A stretch of DNA of 64,000 nt from Hysterangium stoloniferum (Eukaryota > Basidiomycota > Agaricomycetes > Hysterangiales > Hysterangiaceae): positions 124,001 to 188,000 of the forward strand of contig WHVD01000004.1 of NCBI GenBank assembly GCA_015178975.1, written 5' to 3'. The translations under genes and the position numbers were made by a program. Under the pieces are notes generated by a model. It was given only the letters and a program-made list of their open reading frames with translations, was not told the DNA's origin and made no database searches. The stretch's first letter is position 1. Every line of letters starts with the position of its first letter. Below are positions 45,179-56,093 of this stretch, piece by piece.

Positions 45179-46451
45179 GAAGCGGGAGAGTAGGTGAGAT
45201 CAAGTCCTCCATATCATGCATTCTCGATGTTGACAATTTTGCAGAAAGGCCTCTCCGTTCGCTTTGTTCAACTAAAGTTTACATTTTATTCTCCATAAAA
45301 TGTAGATTTCCTGTCTAAATATACATTTGCTTGCTATTTCAATCACTGGTTAAAAACATCTCGTTGTGCTGACCACTCGGATATTCAAGAATCATCACCC
45401 TTGCGACGAGGGCGCAAACCTTGATTTCATCGTTACTTCACTTCTATGATCCCCTGTTTGGTTGCCTTCACTCAATTAATAACAGTTGCTAATTTGAACC
45501 TTGATGGTGGATGTTTGTCATGGTTTACATATTTCGATCGATCGCAAAATTTGTCAAGAAATTTGCCCAGCTAGGAAAGGCTTTTATTTATCATCTCCTT
45601 GCACTAGCGTAATGACGATTCCCTTCGTCAGATTCATACGTCCGCCCACAAATTAACCCGTCATTCCAACGGTTGCGTGTCCTTTGGTAACAACGACAAA
45701 TGAGACTGGACCAATTTTCTCTTCGTTTCCAAGTTTTCGTACTAAAGGGTGTCCTATATATACATCATCCAGCATCTCAGCACAGCATGGCTTGGGAGAA
45801 AACCTTCCGAACATTATCTTGATCCGAACCACGTGGAGCTAGTTATCCCATATAGCCAAACAACCAAGGATTCATCCATCCCTGGCCACAAACAAAGCTT
45901 TAAATTGCCCCGTGAGTGTTCGCCACCCGTTTCCTTATGTTCCTATCTTGCCGATTTTATCAATACTTACACTTGATGTCAGCTGTTTGTGTGTGGTAGC
46001 CAACACAACGATGCTCATGAAGCTCAATCGATCGCGCAATTTCTCAACGACAATGAAACCCCTTGACACCCCCGGCAAGGAAGAGTTTTATTCATGCTCG
46101 TCTCTGTCCATCGTAACAACCTTGCGATGCCGCTGCAGGTTTCCCACATGCACAGAATAATCAAGTATTCGCACAATGTTTACTCGTGCTGCTGTCTACG
46201 AGGAGCAATGGGGGGGGGGGGGGGGGGTTCTTCGCGCATAGTCAAACGAGCGGAAATGGTCCTTTATTAGTGTCCCTCTACACTGCTGAGCAGTCACAAC
46301 GCCATGCCTACAGTTGAAGTTTATTCGTACAACTGGTTTATAGGTATGCACTTTTTGCACTTTTCAGGTAGCGTCATCCACAACCCATGTTCTAATTGTG
46401 CGCAGTCCACTCTTAGGACGATGGGTGAGCCAGCCATCTTAGCCAACTTGA
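45179..46451. other. unassigned DNA with fragmentary ORFs
   Basis: Short open stretches near 45749-46160 are flanked by GTGAGT- and CAG-like sites, but no product is recognised. A G homopolymer lies at 46210-46227. Confidence 0.3.
46210..46227. repeat. 18-base G homopolymer
   Basis: An uninterrupted run of 18 G. It may be a real homopolymer or a filled low-quality position. Confidence 0.9.
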
Positions 46452-46917
46452 AGCTCCCCAGCCTCAGCGCGCGATGGGGAGCCCTCCCACAGACCACTAG
46501 TCTTGTGTTCCCACAACGCCGTTTCCTCCCTGAAAGTCCTATCCCACACTCTGAGACACCCTTCGTCGATCACGGGTGGCATCGCCGTGATTAGAAGTTC
46601 CTAAATATATTTCACAGTGCCAGGACCAGACAAAATTGTCCACACTGTCTTTCTAAATGTAGTCACGACCCATAATCCGCTCTCCCTTGCTCAGGCAAAT
46701 ATATACTTTACCAGCTTAATTTTATAGATGAGGAGAATCCGAATATCAATGCTGCACACGAACTAAGTCTGCCCCTCCGTTTTGTCTTGTATCAGTAGCA
46801 GGAAGAAAGCCTCGTTTGTTATTGATCAAACCATCCGGACGAGCACTTGCAGCAAGAATGATAAATACCAACCAGTAGAAGAAATGACTATTTGGAACAA
46901 ACCCAGTATATCAGTAA
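46452..46917. repeat. dispersed repeat, copy 2 (partner at 34308)
   Basis: In direct orientation with 34308-34771. The left part is open in a 96-codon frame (46304-46594) that starts outside the repeat. No domain is recognised. From 46918 to 47298 I see nothing further of note. Confidence 0.85.
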
Positions 46918-47298
46918 TACATGTATCTCGAGGAACAGAACCCTGGAATCAGAATGATGCATACAATCAGAAAAACAAGTCTAAGATCCTGAACAACACA
47001 ATGAATTCCGTCGCTGGTAACCTTCGTAGGGAAAATGACATCCATGCACAGAAGGGCCAAAGCCTCGTGCAGGAATTGACCACGGGAAGCGACCAGTACT
47101 AGTTATGCGCGACATTACACTATATTCCATACGGTAATCGAACCCCCTGGTGGTCTACAGTACGTGCGATGAAGCGTATATCATACCCGCCCACCAAACC
47201 CATAAAACAGAATAATTAACATAAGATCATACTCCTAGACATGAATACTTTACTTCTACACAACGCATAATAATTCCTCCTGCGTCTTGCCTGGTGTT

Positions 47299-50116
47299 TT
47301 AATCATCTATAACGATAACGTCGTCCACGTCATCTTCTATAATAACCACGCCATCCACCTCTTTATACCCCTTTGACGGGCTCGACATGGGCACCGCCTG
47401 AGCATCGGTTCGCGGTCGTTTAGCCCGATCACGATCATGATCGCCGCTTTCTGCAGGTCGCTTCGAGCCAATCGTAGGAGTAGACGGCCTCGCGCCCGCT
47501 TTTCCTTCTGTGTTCGTCCTCCGCTGTGCACGTCGTACAGGCTCGATGAGGAGCACGGCCGGTCCGTCGGCAGGATGATCATCTCTGAAGAACCAAAACG
47601 AAAAACGTCAATTAGGGAGAATGCCAACAAGACCATACAAAACTGCAAAGAACAAAGGAACAAGGAACAAGGAACAAAAGAAGAAAAACCAAGAGAAGAG
47701 ATACGCACGGTAGCAGCCCCACTGCAACAGCAAGAGTCCCCCACCCACCACCACCACCATCACCCCCGCCCTCTCCCTCTCCCTCTCCCTCCTCATCCAC
47801 AATAGTAATAAACTTGCCCCGGCCACACCCCAAATCCTCCAACGTCCTTCCCCAATTATCATCAAAATCTGGATCCGCCAGAATCCGCTTATCCTCATAC
47901 ACGCTAACCTCGGCATCAGGCGGCTCGTACCGCCCCCCAAATTCATCTTCATCCTCTTCTACCTCCACATTCTCATCATGATCACGCTCAATACCCCGCT
48001 TTAACGCAAGATTAACTACCTCCGCCAACGTCGTCCGCCCCGGATCACAGCGCACATCAAGGTACGTATCGCGACACACACCACAAGTGCGGTTGGGCGG
48101 CTCAGGGCGGGTAGGCTGGAGTGGGACGGCGGGCTTGTGTTGGAGGTGGATGGTGCGGAGGGAGGGGTTGGGTGATTTCGATGTCGATGTCGTGGTTGGC
48201 GTTGTGGCTGACGGTGCGGATGCAGATAATGTCGATGTCGATGTAGAGGGTTGATGGGCCCGCAGGAGGTGTAACGCCTGCAATACTATAAGCCCCGCGA
48301 TGATGGCATTGGTAGTAGCGATAGCAGGGATGATGTTTCCAGCCATTTCTGCCATATTGAACACAAATAAGAGCCATGAACGGTCAATGATCAACACCCG
48401 CCCGAAAGAAAGATCACCATATCAGAAAACGAAACACACCTTTAACCTCCCACCTCGTCTTCCCCCCAATACCATAAACAATACTCCTCAAATTCGCTGC
48501 AGCACATACAAAGTCCAGCGTGTCGTCGTCGTCTTTATCAAATGAGATCATCTCTTCTCCGCCTTCCTCTTTTGGACGGGATAAGCGTGACGAGAGGCGA
48601 TTTGTGCTGTAGACCGGAGAGAAGCATAAGCATATGCGCGCAACACCGGTGCCAACAACAACAATAATGAAACTGAAAGAAAGAGAAAGGGTAGAAAGCG
48701 CATACAAACCTCGAAACAAACATCTCCACAGTCTCCCTCAACGTCAACGATTTCTGGTCCTTAAGTCCCATCGACGTCCGCGTGGCATGGCCGTTGGCAT
48801 TCGCACCCACGTTCCCGTTCACATTGCTATCAGCATTGGCAGGGGCGTTCCCATCACCCGGGATCACAGAATCCCCATTCGGCACCGCCATAATGCTCTC
48901 AAACTCCAGCGGCACGGGCGCCGCGCGCGATTTCCACATATCAGTCATGGACAGCAGATTTTTGACGTCTTGCATGAATACCTGGTAACGCGCAGGAACG
49001 TAGCGCATAGGATAAGGAAGAGCGAAGACATCTTTGAGTATGGGCATTATAAAGATGAGAGAAGCAAAGGAACAGTCCGCACCTTCTCAAACACACGCCG
49101 TGGGGCGTCCGCCTCGGATTGATCCTGACCTTGCGAGTGCGAAGAGCGGATGAGGGCGCGGACGGATTTGAACGTCTGGGCTTCGCGTCGCAGATTTTGG
49201 ATTTCGGTTGCTGGCGTATGCCCACGGATAAGCAAACGCAGCATACATACATCCAAAGACAAAATGAAACGGTACCGTTCTCGCCTGACCTCTCCGCCTC
49301 ATCAAGCTCCCCCTGATCATCCTCGTCCTCTCCAAACAACTGACTGTCGCATAAACAGAAAACAAAGGGTCAGACAAGGGTTTTACCACCACCACACGCA
49401 CGCGTGCAGATACACATGACGAATAAATGGGTGTGAGTGAGGGGAAAACCACGCACGGGAAAAGATAACTCTTGGCCCACACAATGCAATGAATCGGCTG
49501 GGACGGCGTCGAGCGAATCGTGCAGACAGGGAACGTCTTCGGAGTGGGTTTCGGGAGACAGTCGAAGCATTCCGTTTGGTCCTGTTTTGTAAAAGCAAAA
49601 AAGAAAAAAAAAAGGCGATTAAAGACCAGAGTAACAAACACGACGAGAGAGAGACCCAGGGACGGCAAGGAGATGAGCAGCCCGACACGAACCTTGACAA
49701 TAGGCTGCACCTGTCCGAAATACCCCGCGGTGCCGCTTTCTACGAGGGGGACGTTGGCGGCCATACACATTTTGTTCACGTGGCTGTCCGATATGAGAGG
49801 CCGCAAGAAGGGAAGAATCGAGATGTTAGACCGACCATAACACAACCACCACCATCAGAAATAAGAAAAGAAAAATGTAAAAAAAAGGGGGCCCCGGGAA
49901 AGGTCCAAAGGCCATAATGAAACGGCGCGGAGAAGGAAGAAAGGGATGACTCGGAAGGGGAAAACGCGCACACACCGTCTCGCATCCAGATTATCCAATG
50001 CGTTCAGAACGATATCGAACGTCTTGAACCACATCGAACCGCGCCTCCTTGATGTTCGCATGGATGGGCTCGATGTGTACGCGCGGGTTGAAAGGAGCAG
50101 CTGTGCGCGCTGCGAC
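47299..50116 (-). pseudogene. UBA2: SUMO-activating enzyme subunit 2 (Uba2), 5'-truncated
   Basis: Uba2 pairs with Aos1 to adenylate SUMO and carry it as a thioester before transfer to Ubc9. Visible parts are the end of the adenylation domain ([34 protein letters not shown]) and the catalytic-cysteine region ([18 protein letters not shown]). Then come DMWKSRAAPVPLEFE, FDKDDDDTLDFVCAAANLR, NIIPAIATTNAIIAGL, a ubiquitin-fold end (VYEDKRILADPDFDDNWGR) and a Lys/Arg-rich acidic tail. Exons by motif and GT-AG: 50116-49976, 49783-49693, 49581-49457, 49343-49276, 49210-49083, 48981-48710, 48606-48440, 48348-47709, 47584-47299. The first exon(s), including the ATP-binding glycine loop, are missing. 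The frame also shifts near 50030 between EARFDV and WFKTFD, so this is a relic. Confidence 0.9.
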
Positions 50117-50190
50117 CTAAACGAAGGCAAAGGCAGGGCAAATATAAGCATGCAACACGCAGCCGTAGCCCGTCCTGTCCCTAGAATGGG
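50117..50190. other. junction between UBA2 intron and Gypsy-E
   Basis: A splice acceptor (TTTAG on the minus strand) ends at 50117. Beyond it are about 70 bp of intron-like sequence before Gypsy-E gag similarity starts (LEWEEMRF, about 50183-50205). No LTR or target duplication is present, so this is a rearrangement breakpoint or an assembly join. Confidence 0.7.
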
Positions 50191-51020
50191 AAGAAATGAG
50201 GTTTTGCCAGCCCCATCACGACCGCGAAACCCCCGTGCAGTATATTCAAAGAAGAGTTAAACTCTACAGATTTCTATATGGATTCTACCAAGAAAAGGAA
50301 GAGGAGACCCGCTGGTTAATACTTACCCTACCCACGGAATGGTTATACTTAATACAAGGGCAAGCCATCGATGACGTCATGAGCCTCCAAGCACACGCCA
50401 ATAACCTACAGGAAGTTCTAATTAATGCCTGGAATCAAACGCATAGAGATAGATTTCGCCCCATTAGACCTCGAGTTATGGTCGTGGAAAAAAATGAATT
50501 AGAAGTGGAAGCCCTGGAGCATACTCCAACTTCTCCCGATTCCATCCACCCCCATCAGGTCCTTTCCAGCGAAATAGATGACAAGGGCATGATGAGGACT
50601 CCCAGAGCAGGAAGGACTGATCCGACGTGAGGGAAATGACACAGGAAACTCTTCTTCGAGAGGAGCGACAAACAGAGTAGCACTAGACCCCCCAAAGAGT
50701 GCTGGATTTGTGGGAGCACAGAACATTTCAAAATTGACTGTCCTCACTCAGGTAAAATGGCTCATTACGTCTCATTGAATCTATGCTCCGGGCAGAATCC
50801 TTCGGAGGAGGTGGAGGAACAAAGGCTATATGAGGCAGTTTATGGACTAAGTACAGGAATGCGAGTATAATGTCGAAAGCGAATCAATTTTCATTCCAGC
50901 TTATACTGTTACCCCTGAAGATCACGAAATAATTGAGAGGTCACCCGGAGATGAAGAACCCCAACGTGGGGAAGTATACATTTCTATATCTCACGAGGAT
51001 TTCGTTGAAAGAGGAGATTG
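50190..51020 (+). pseudogene. gag: Gypsy-E gag, C-terminal part
   Basis: It begins within the capsid region (EWEEMRF, then HDRETPVQYIQRRVKLYRF, LPTEWLYLIQGQAIDDVM). The CCHC knuckle CWICGSTEHFKIDC lies at about 50700-50741. A frame change between 50630 and 51020 separates it from the downstream Gag-Pol frame. Confidence 0.85.
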
Positions 51021-51021
51021 T

Positions 51022-54000
51022 TTGGAAGTGCACTGTCAGCACCACGAAGGTCTGTCAGGGTTTAAGAGTTCCTCAAACAATATACCGCCATCAATTGAAG
51101 AAATCATGGATGAGGAAATGTCTATCGATCGGGTTGCCTGCCTTAACAAGCAACATCTCATAGAAGACATCAGGAATGATATGGAGGAGGAAACCTTTCC
51201 TTTCGACCCTGGACTTCCTCCTGACCTCTTGATCAGTGACAAATCAGACTCGGAGGGGGAAACAGACGTGACCGCCTCGATGACCACCTCAAACAGACGA
51301 CTACATCGGGACGCTGAACTAGCCCTTAGAAAAGAGGTAAAATGACCTAGAATACAATATCCCCGATCCAGTAAGCTAATGAAAGAGGACTCCTCAATCA
51401 TATACCGAAAAAGGGAGCCACCGGGAGGATATTCTAGTGTTGGTGTTTCAGCACTACATATACTCGGAGGAGTAGGGAATCCCGATTGTGAAGAACCAAT
51501 CAAAATTAGACTGGATACCAGAGCCGATTTGTCTCTCATGTCAGAGGAATTCTACCGAAAACTGAAGGATCAACTGAAGCTGAAGCAAGGACTTAAACTG
51601 CGATTAATACAGCTTACCGGGAGTGCCCGAGTACTGGGTTATATTAACGTCCCCGTCTACCTTAAGGATGATAAAGGGACCCTGCTGTGATTCAACGCGG
51701 AAACCTACGTAGTACGAGGGATGACCGTACCTATCCTCCTAGGAGAAGACTTCCATATCAACTATGAGATAGGAACATTGCAAGATCAACCCCTGGGATC
51801 AAGATTAATCCTCCCTGGGAGGACAGGATTCATTCCTGCCAGCTCCTCCAATGAACCTGTCCCGTTGGCCTTTTCAGTCAACAAGATCTCGCTGGAAGAC
51901 GAACTAATCACGCCGACTAATCTAACATCCAAACCCGACAAGGGCATGCGCGCTGAGAGAGTCACGAGAACCCTAGACGATTGCACGATAGAGCCTGAGT
52001 TGGTTAGGTTAATACCCATCTTTACCGGGGATCTAAAGGACGGGGAATGGATTGTGGAGGGCATAGTTTTACAGAACGAAGATGGGACTATCCTTGCCGC
52101 CCCCATGACCGCTATCTCTAAAGAAAAAGGTATGGTACCACTGGCTAATCCGACCTTAACTCCTCAAACTATCAGAAGAGGAGAGATCATAGGTTTGATT
52201 CATGACACCCGAGTCTGGGCCCAGAAACCTCGATCCCAAGCAGAAGAGGAATCAATGCGAGTCGCAAGCTTGAAGATTGCCCACTTCATAGAAAGTATTT
52301 CCAGGCTAGAAGAAGACAGCACCTCCAGTCCTCGACCATCTATGGTATCTCCAGAGAACGAGACAGTAGATGACTTTGATCCCGCAGGCCCGAAGACTTC
52401 AGAAATTCCCTCCTTAGAGAAGCTCTCCTCACAGGATCTGCATAAATTGGTCAACTTAGGACCTGACATTCCTCCTGATGTTATGCCTCGCCTTAGCTCA
52501 ATATTGACTAAGAACATGCAAGCATTTGGAGTTGACGGCAGACTGAGGCAAGTAGATAGCAAGGCCACTATCCCGCTGAAAACCGATGCGCAACCAGTGT
52601 CTGTACCGATGTTTCAAACTTCCCCTGCCAACAGGAAGGTCATAGATGAGCAAATGGACACCTGGTTCCAGCAAGGAGTTATCGAACCTTCGAAAAGCCC
52701 TTGGGGAGCGCCCGCCTTCGTAGTCTATCGCAATAATAAACCTCGCGTAGTTATTGATTATCAAAAACTGAACGGCCTTACTATCCTGGATGAGTTTCCA
52801 TTGCCTCGACAATCAGAAATTATGCAAGCACTCTCGGGATCCAATGTTCTATCCTCGTTTGATGCCCTAGCCGGGTTTACTCAACTGGAAATGCTGGAGG
52901 AAGACCAACACAAAACGGCCTTTCGATCACATCGAGGACTATGGCAATTCAGAAGGATGCCCTTCAGATTAAGGAACGGACCCTCCATTTTTCAGCGAGT
53001 CATGCAAAACACATTGGCACCCTATCTGTGGATCTTCTGTCTAGTCTACATAGACGATATAGTAATCTTTTCTAAAACTTGGGAGGATCATATCGAGCAC
53101 CTGGACCGAGTCTTACAAGCAATAATTTCAGCTGGCATCACTCTTTCTCCAAAAAAATGCTATGTAGGCTACAACTCTATTCTCCTGCTTGGACACAAGG
53201 TGTCACGGTTAGGTTTTTCGACCCATCAAGAGAAAGTACGAGCCATATTGGAATTAGCAACCCCAACTAAGGTGTCTGAACTCCAACATTTTCTGGGCAT
53301 GGTTTTGTACTTCTCGGCTTACATACCCTTTTATGCATGGACTGTATCCCCGCTTTTCTCGCTACTCAAAAAGGGCACACGATGGTCTTGGGGAGTAGAT
53401 CAGGAACGAGCCTTTAACGATGTCAAGGTAGCCCTGAGCTCTTCTCCGGTTCTAGCACACCCCGCAATCGGAATGCCCTACCGTCTCTACACGGACGCCT
53501 CTGACTTCGCCCTAGGTTGCTGTTTGCAACAAGTACAAAAAATGACGCTACGGGACCTAAAGAACACGAAGATCTATACCCAAGCGAAATCAGCATTCGA
53601 GCAGTCAAAACCAGTACCAACATTTGTCACCCATTTTAAGACCAAAGTTCCCGAGATCACTTGGAGGGACTCCTGGGCGAAAACATTCGAGGATACTCGC
53701 GTTACAGTAGAGTGGGTTATCGCGTACTGGAGTCGTACCCTCAAGAAACCGGAACGCAACTATTCAGCCACAGAGAGGGAAGCATTAGCTGCTAAGGAAG
53801 GCCTGGTTCATTTTCAACCATTCGTGGAAGGGGAGCACGTACTCCTCATCACAGACCATGCCGCTTTACAATGGGCCAGGTCATACGAGAACACCAATCG
53901 ATGACTGGCCACATGGGGGGCAGTGTACGCAGCGTACCCAGGTCTCGAGATACTACATCGTGCTGGACGAGTACACAGTAACGTTGATCCCCTATCCAGA

Positions 54001-55776
54001 CTACCACAAGTACCCCACTCAGTGAGTCCGGCTGGAGATGATATCCCAACAATCGTTTCAAGCTCGCTCAGCAAAGGAACCGAGGAGAAAACACAAGAGG
54101 ATAACCCCGTGAGGAGAGCCGTCTTTGTCACACAACGAGAACTTGTAGAACCCATTGGAACCCCAGAGGACACCCCACAAACCGAATGGGACCTGTATAA
54201 CCTCCCCAGAGACGACGAAGTTGATGAATCGTCATTCTGTGCGTTAAACCCTCAGCTGCTTGTAAGCATCAACGAGAGATTCCTGAAAGAGTTCTCGGAA
54301 GGATATCGGAAGGACCCCACCTTCAGAAGCTACTACATCGAGGAACTGAAATCCCCAAATGCCGTAGCCACCCCTTCACATTTCTTCATCGGAGAAAAGG
54401 GATTGTTGTATTTTCGCGATTCGGACTGGAAAAGTCGGATCTGCATTCCCAACAATATGACAACCACCATTCTAAAGCTGATACACGATAATCCCTTCGA
54501 GGGAGCTCATGCAGGAGGGCGTAGACTATTCCTGCTCATGAAAGACCGCTTTTTCTGGCCTAGAATGTTACAGGATTGCGCGGCGTATGCTCACAGTTGT
54601 GACACCTGTCAGAAGACGAAAATCGATCACTCCGCACCGCAGGGAGCCCTCAGACCAGCTGATGTACCTTCTAAGCCATTCGAAGTAGTCTCCATGGATC
54701 TCATAACAGGATTACCGATTTCTGGCAACGACTCTTACTCAGCCGTTTTCGTGGTGGTTGACAAGCTGACCCACTTCGTTATCTGTGAATGCACCTTTTC
54801 CAACTTGTCTGCTGAAGGATTCACACAGATCTTTGTAAACCGAGTGGCATCTCCTTTCAGACTACCCTCCAGGATTATCTGCGATAGAGACAAAAGGTGG
54901 ACCTGTAGGTTCTGGAGAGAAGTTTGCAAGATATACGGAACCACTCTAGCTGTCTCCTCTCACCACCCACAGACGGACGGGCAGACGGAAAACATGAACG
55001 CCACCCTTGAACAGATGCTGAGGGCTTACTGCTCATCAGCCAAGGAAGAATGGTCAAAATGGATTGGAATAGTAGCCAACACTTACAACTCCACCGTTCA
55101 TAGTTCGACTAACTATGCTCCCGCCTTCCTTTTAATGGGATACCTACTGAGAGGAATGTCCAGAGTACTAGGAGGAGACGATCCGATAATCCCTAGGGAA
55201 TTGTCTGAAAGTCCTATGGCGGACTCATGGATAGTGGAATTGGAAAGCCACAGACAAGTGGCGAGGGACTCAATCGCCCGAGCACAAGAAACTCAAGCTC
55301 AATCCTACAACAAGCATCGAAGACCAGTCGAAGAAATCTCAGAGGGGGATCTAGTATTAGTCAACCCCCATTCCTTAGAATTGGTAGAAATTAAGGGTAG
55401 CGGAAGGAAATTAATCCAACGACGCATCGGACCATTTCAGGTTCTGGAGAAAATCAATTCCCAAGTCTTTAGACTCAAAATACCCCCAGAGTACCAAATG
55501 CACCCTGTCATTAATTGAGCCCACCTTAAGAAATACCACTCGTCCCCGGAAGTGTTTGGCCCTCGGGAATTACTCAAGAACCCTAGAGAGCTAGGTTCAA
55601 ACGAGGAAGAATACGAGGTCGAAGCTATTACTGGCCACACAAAACTTCGAAATCGTCTACTTTTTCGAATCAGGTGGAAGGGCTATGGACCGGAGGAGGA
55701 CTCCTGGCTAAATAGCACTGACCTCCGAGATGCCCCAGCTCTACTCAGAGTGCACAAAATGCTGCATCGGATTTGA
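51022..55776 (+). pseudogene. pol: Gypsy-E pol, one frame closed only by TGA codons
   Basis: Protease (RLDTRADLSLMS at about 51509-51545; Gly of the usual D-T/A-G-A is Arg). RT follows with YIDDIVIFS near 53049-53075. RNase H has LYTDASDFALGCC near 53484-53523. The integrase HHCC motif is near 54485-54610, and the DDE core runs from MDLITGLP (54694) through ICDRDKRW to HPQTDGQTEN (about 54960-54995). The GPY/F motif RRIGPFQVLEKI is near 55420-55455. The chromodomain EYEVEAITGHTKLRNRLLF ends at 55776. The frame is continuous for about 1580 codons without indels. It is interrupted only by TGA at 51343, 51688, 53902 and 55516, and the first three are Arg in sister copies. Confidence 0.93.
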
Positions 55777-56093
55777 TGATGGGTATATGCAGTTTCACCA
55801 AGAACCCGGAACCACTTCCCTCCCGAGAATGCAGTCTATTTCTTTCAATCTACTCAACAATCAACCCTAATTTTAACCTTTATTTTCTTTTTCTAAAAAT
55901 TCAACTTCAGCTACCTTGTCTTCACTCCACGATCACCAACCTTTAGTCTATTGCCTCCTTACCTCATGTCAACAACCGAGCGGAGTCTTAATCCCTAGGA
56001 TACGAGAGACGTAAAGTCACTTAAGAATCTCCGACCTCTCTTTACCTTCAACCACTACCATCACACAACTCTCGTGCGACCCGCAACTATAAC
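55777..56093 (+). other. Gypsy-E pol-ORF3 spacer
   Basis: A 317-bp pyrimidine-rich untranslated stretch before the ORF3 ATG. No internal promoter is identified; several CAG/TAG sites could serve as splice acceptors. Confidence 0.4.

Noticed and set aside
47608-47952. Gly/acidic-rich alternative ORFs across UBA2 introns
   Set aside because: They are shadows or intron read-throughs of the spliced Uba2 exons.
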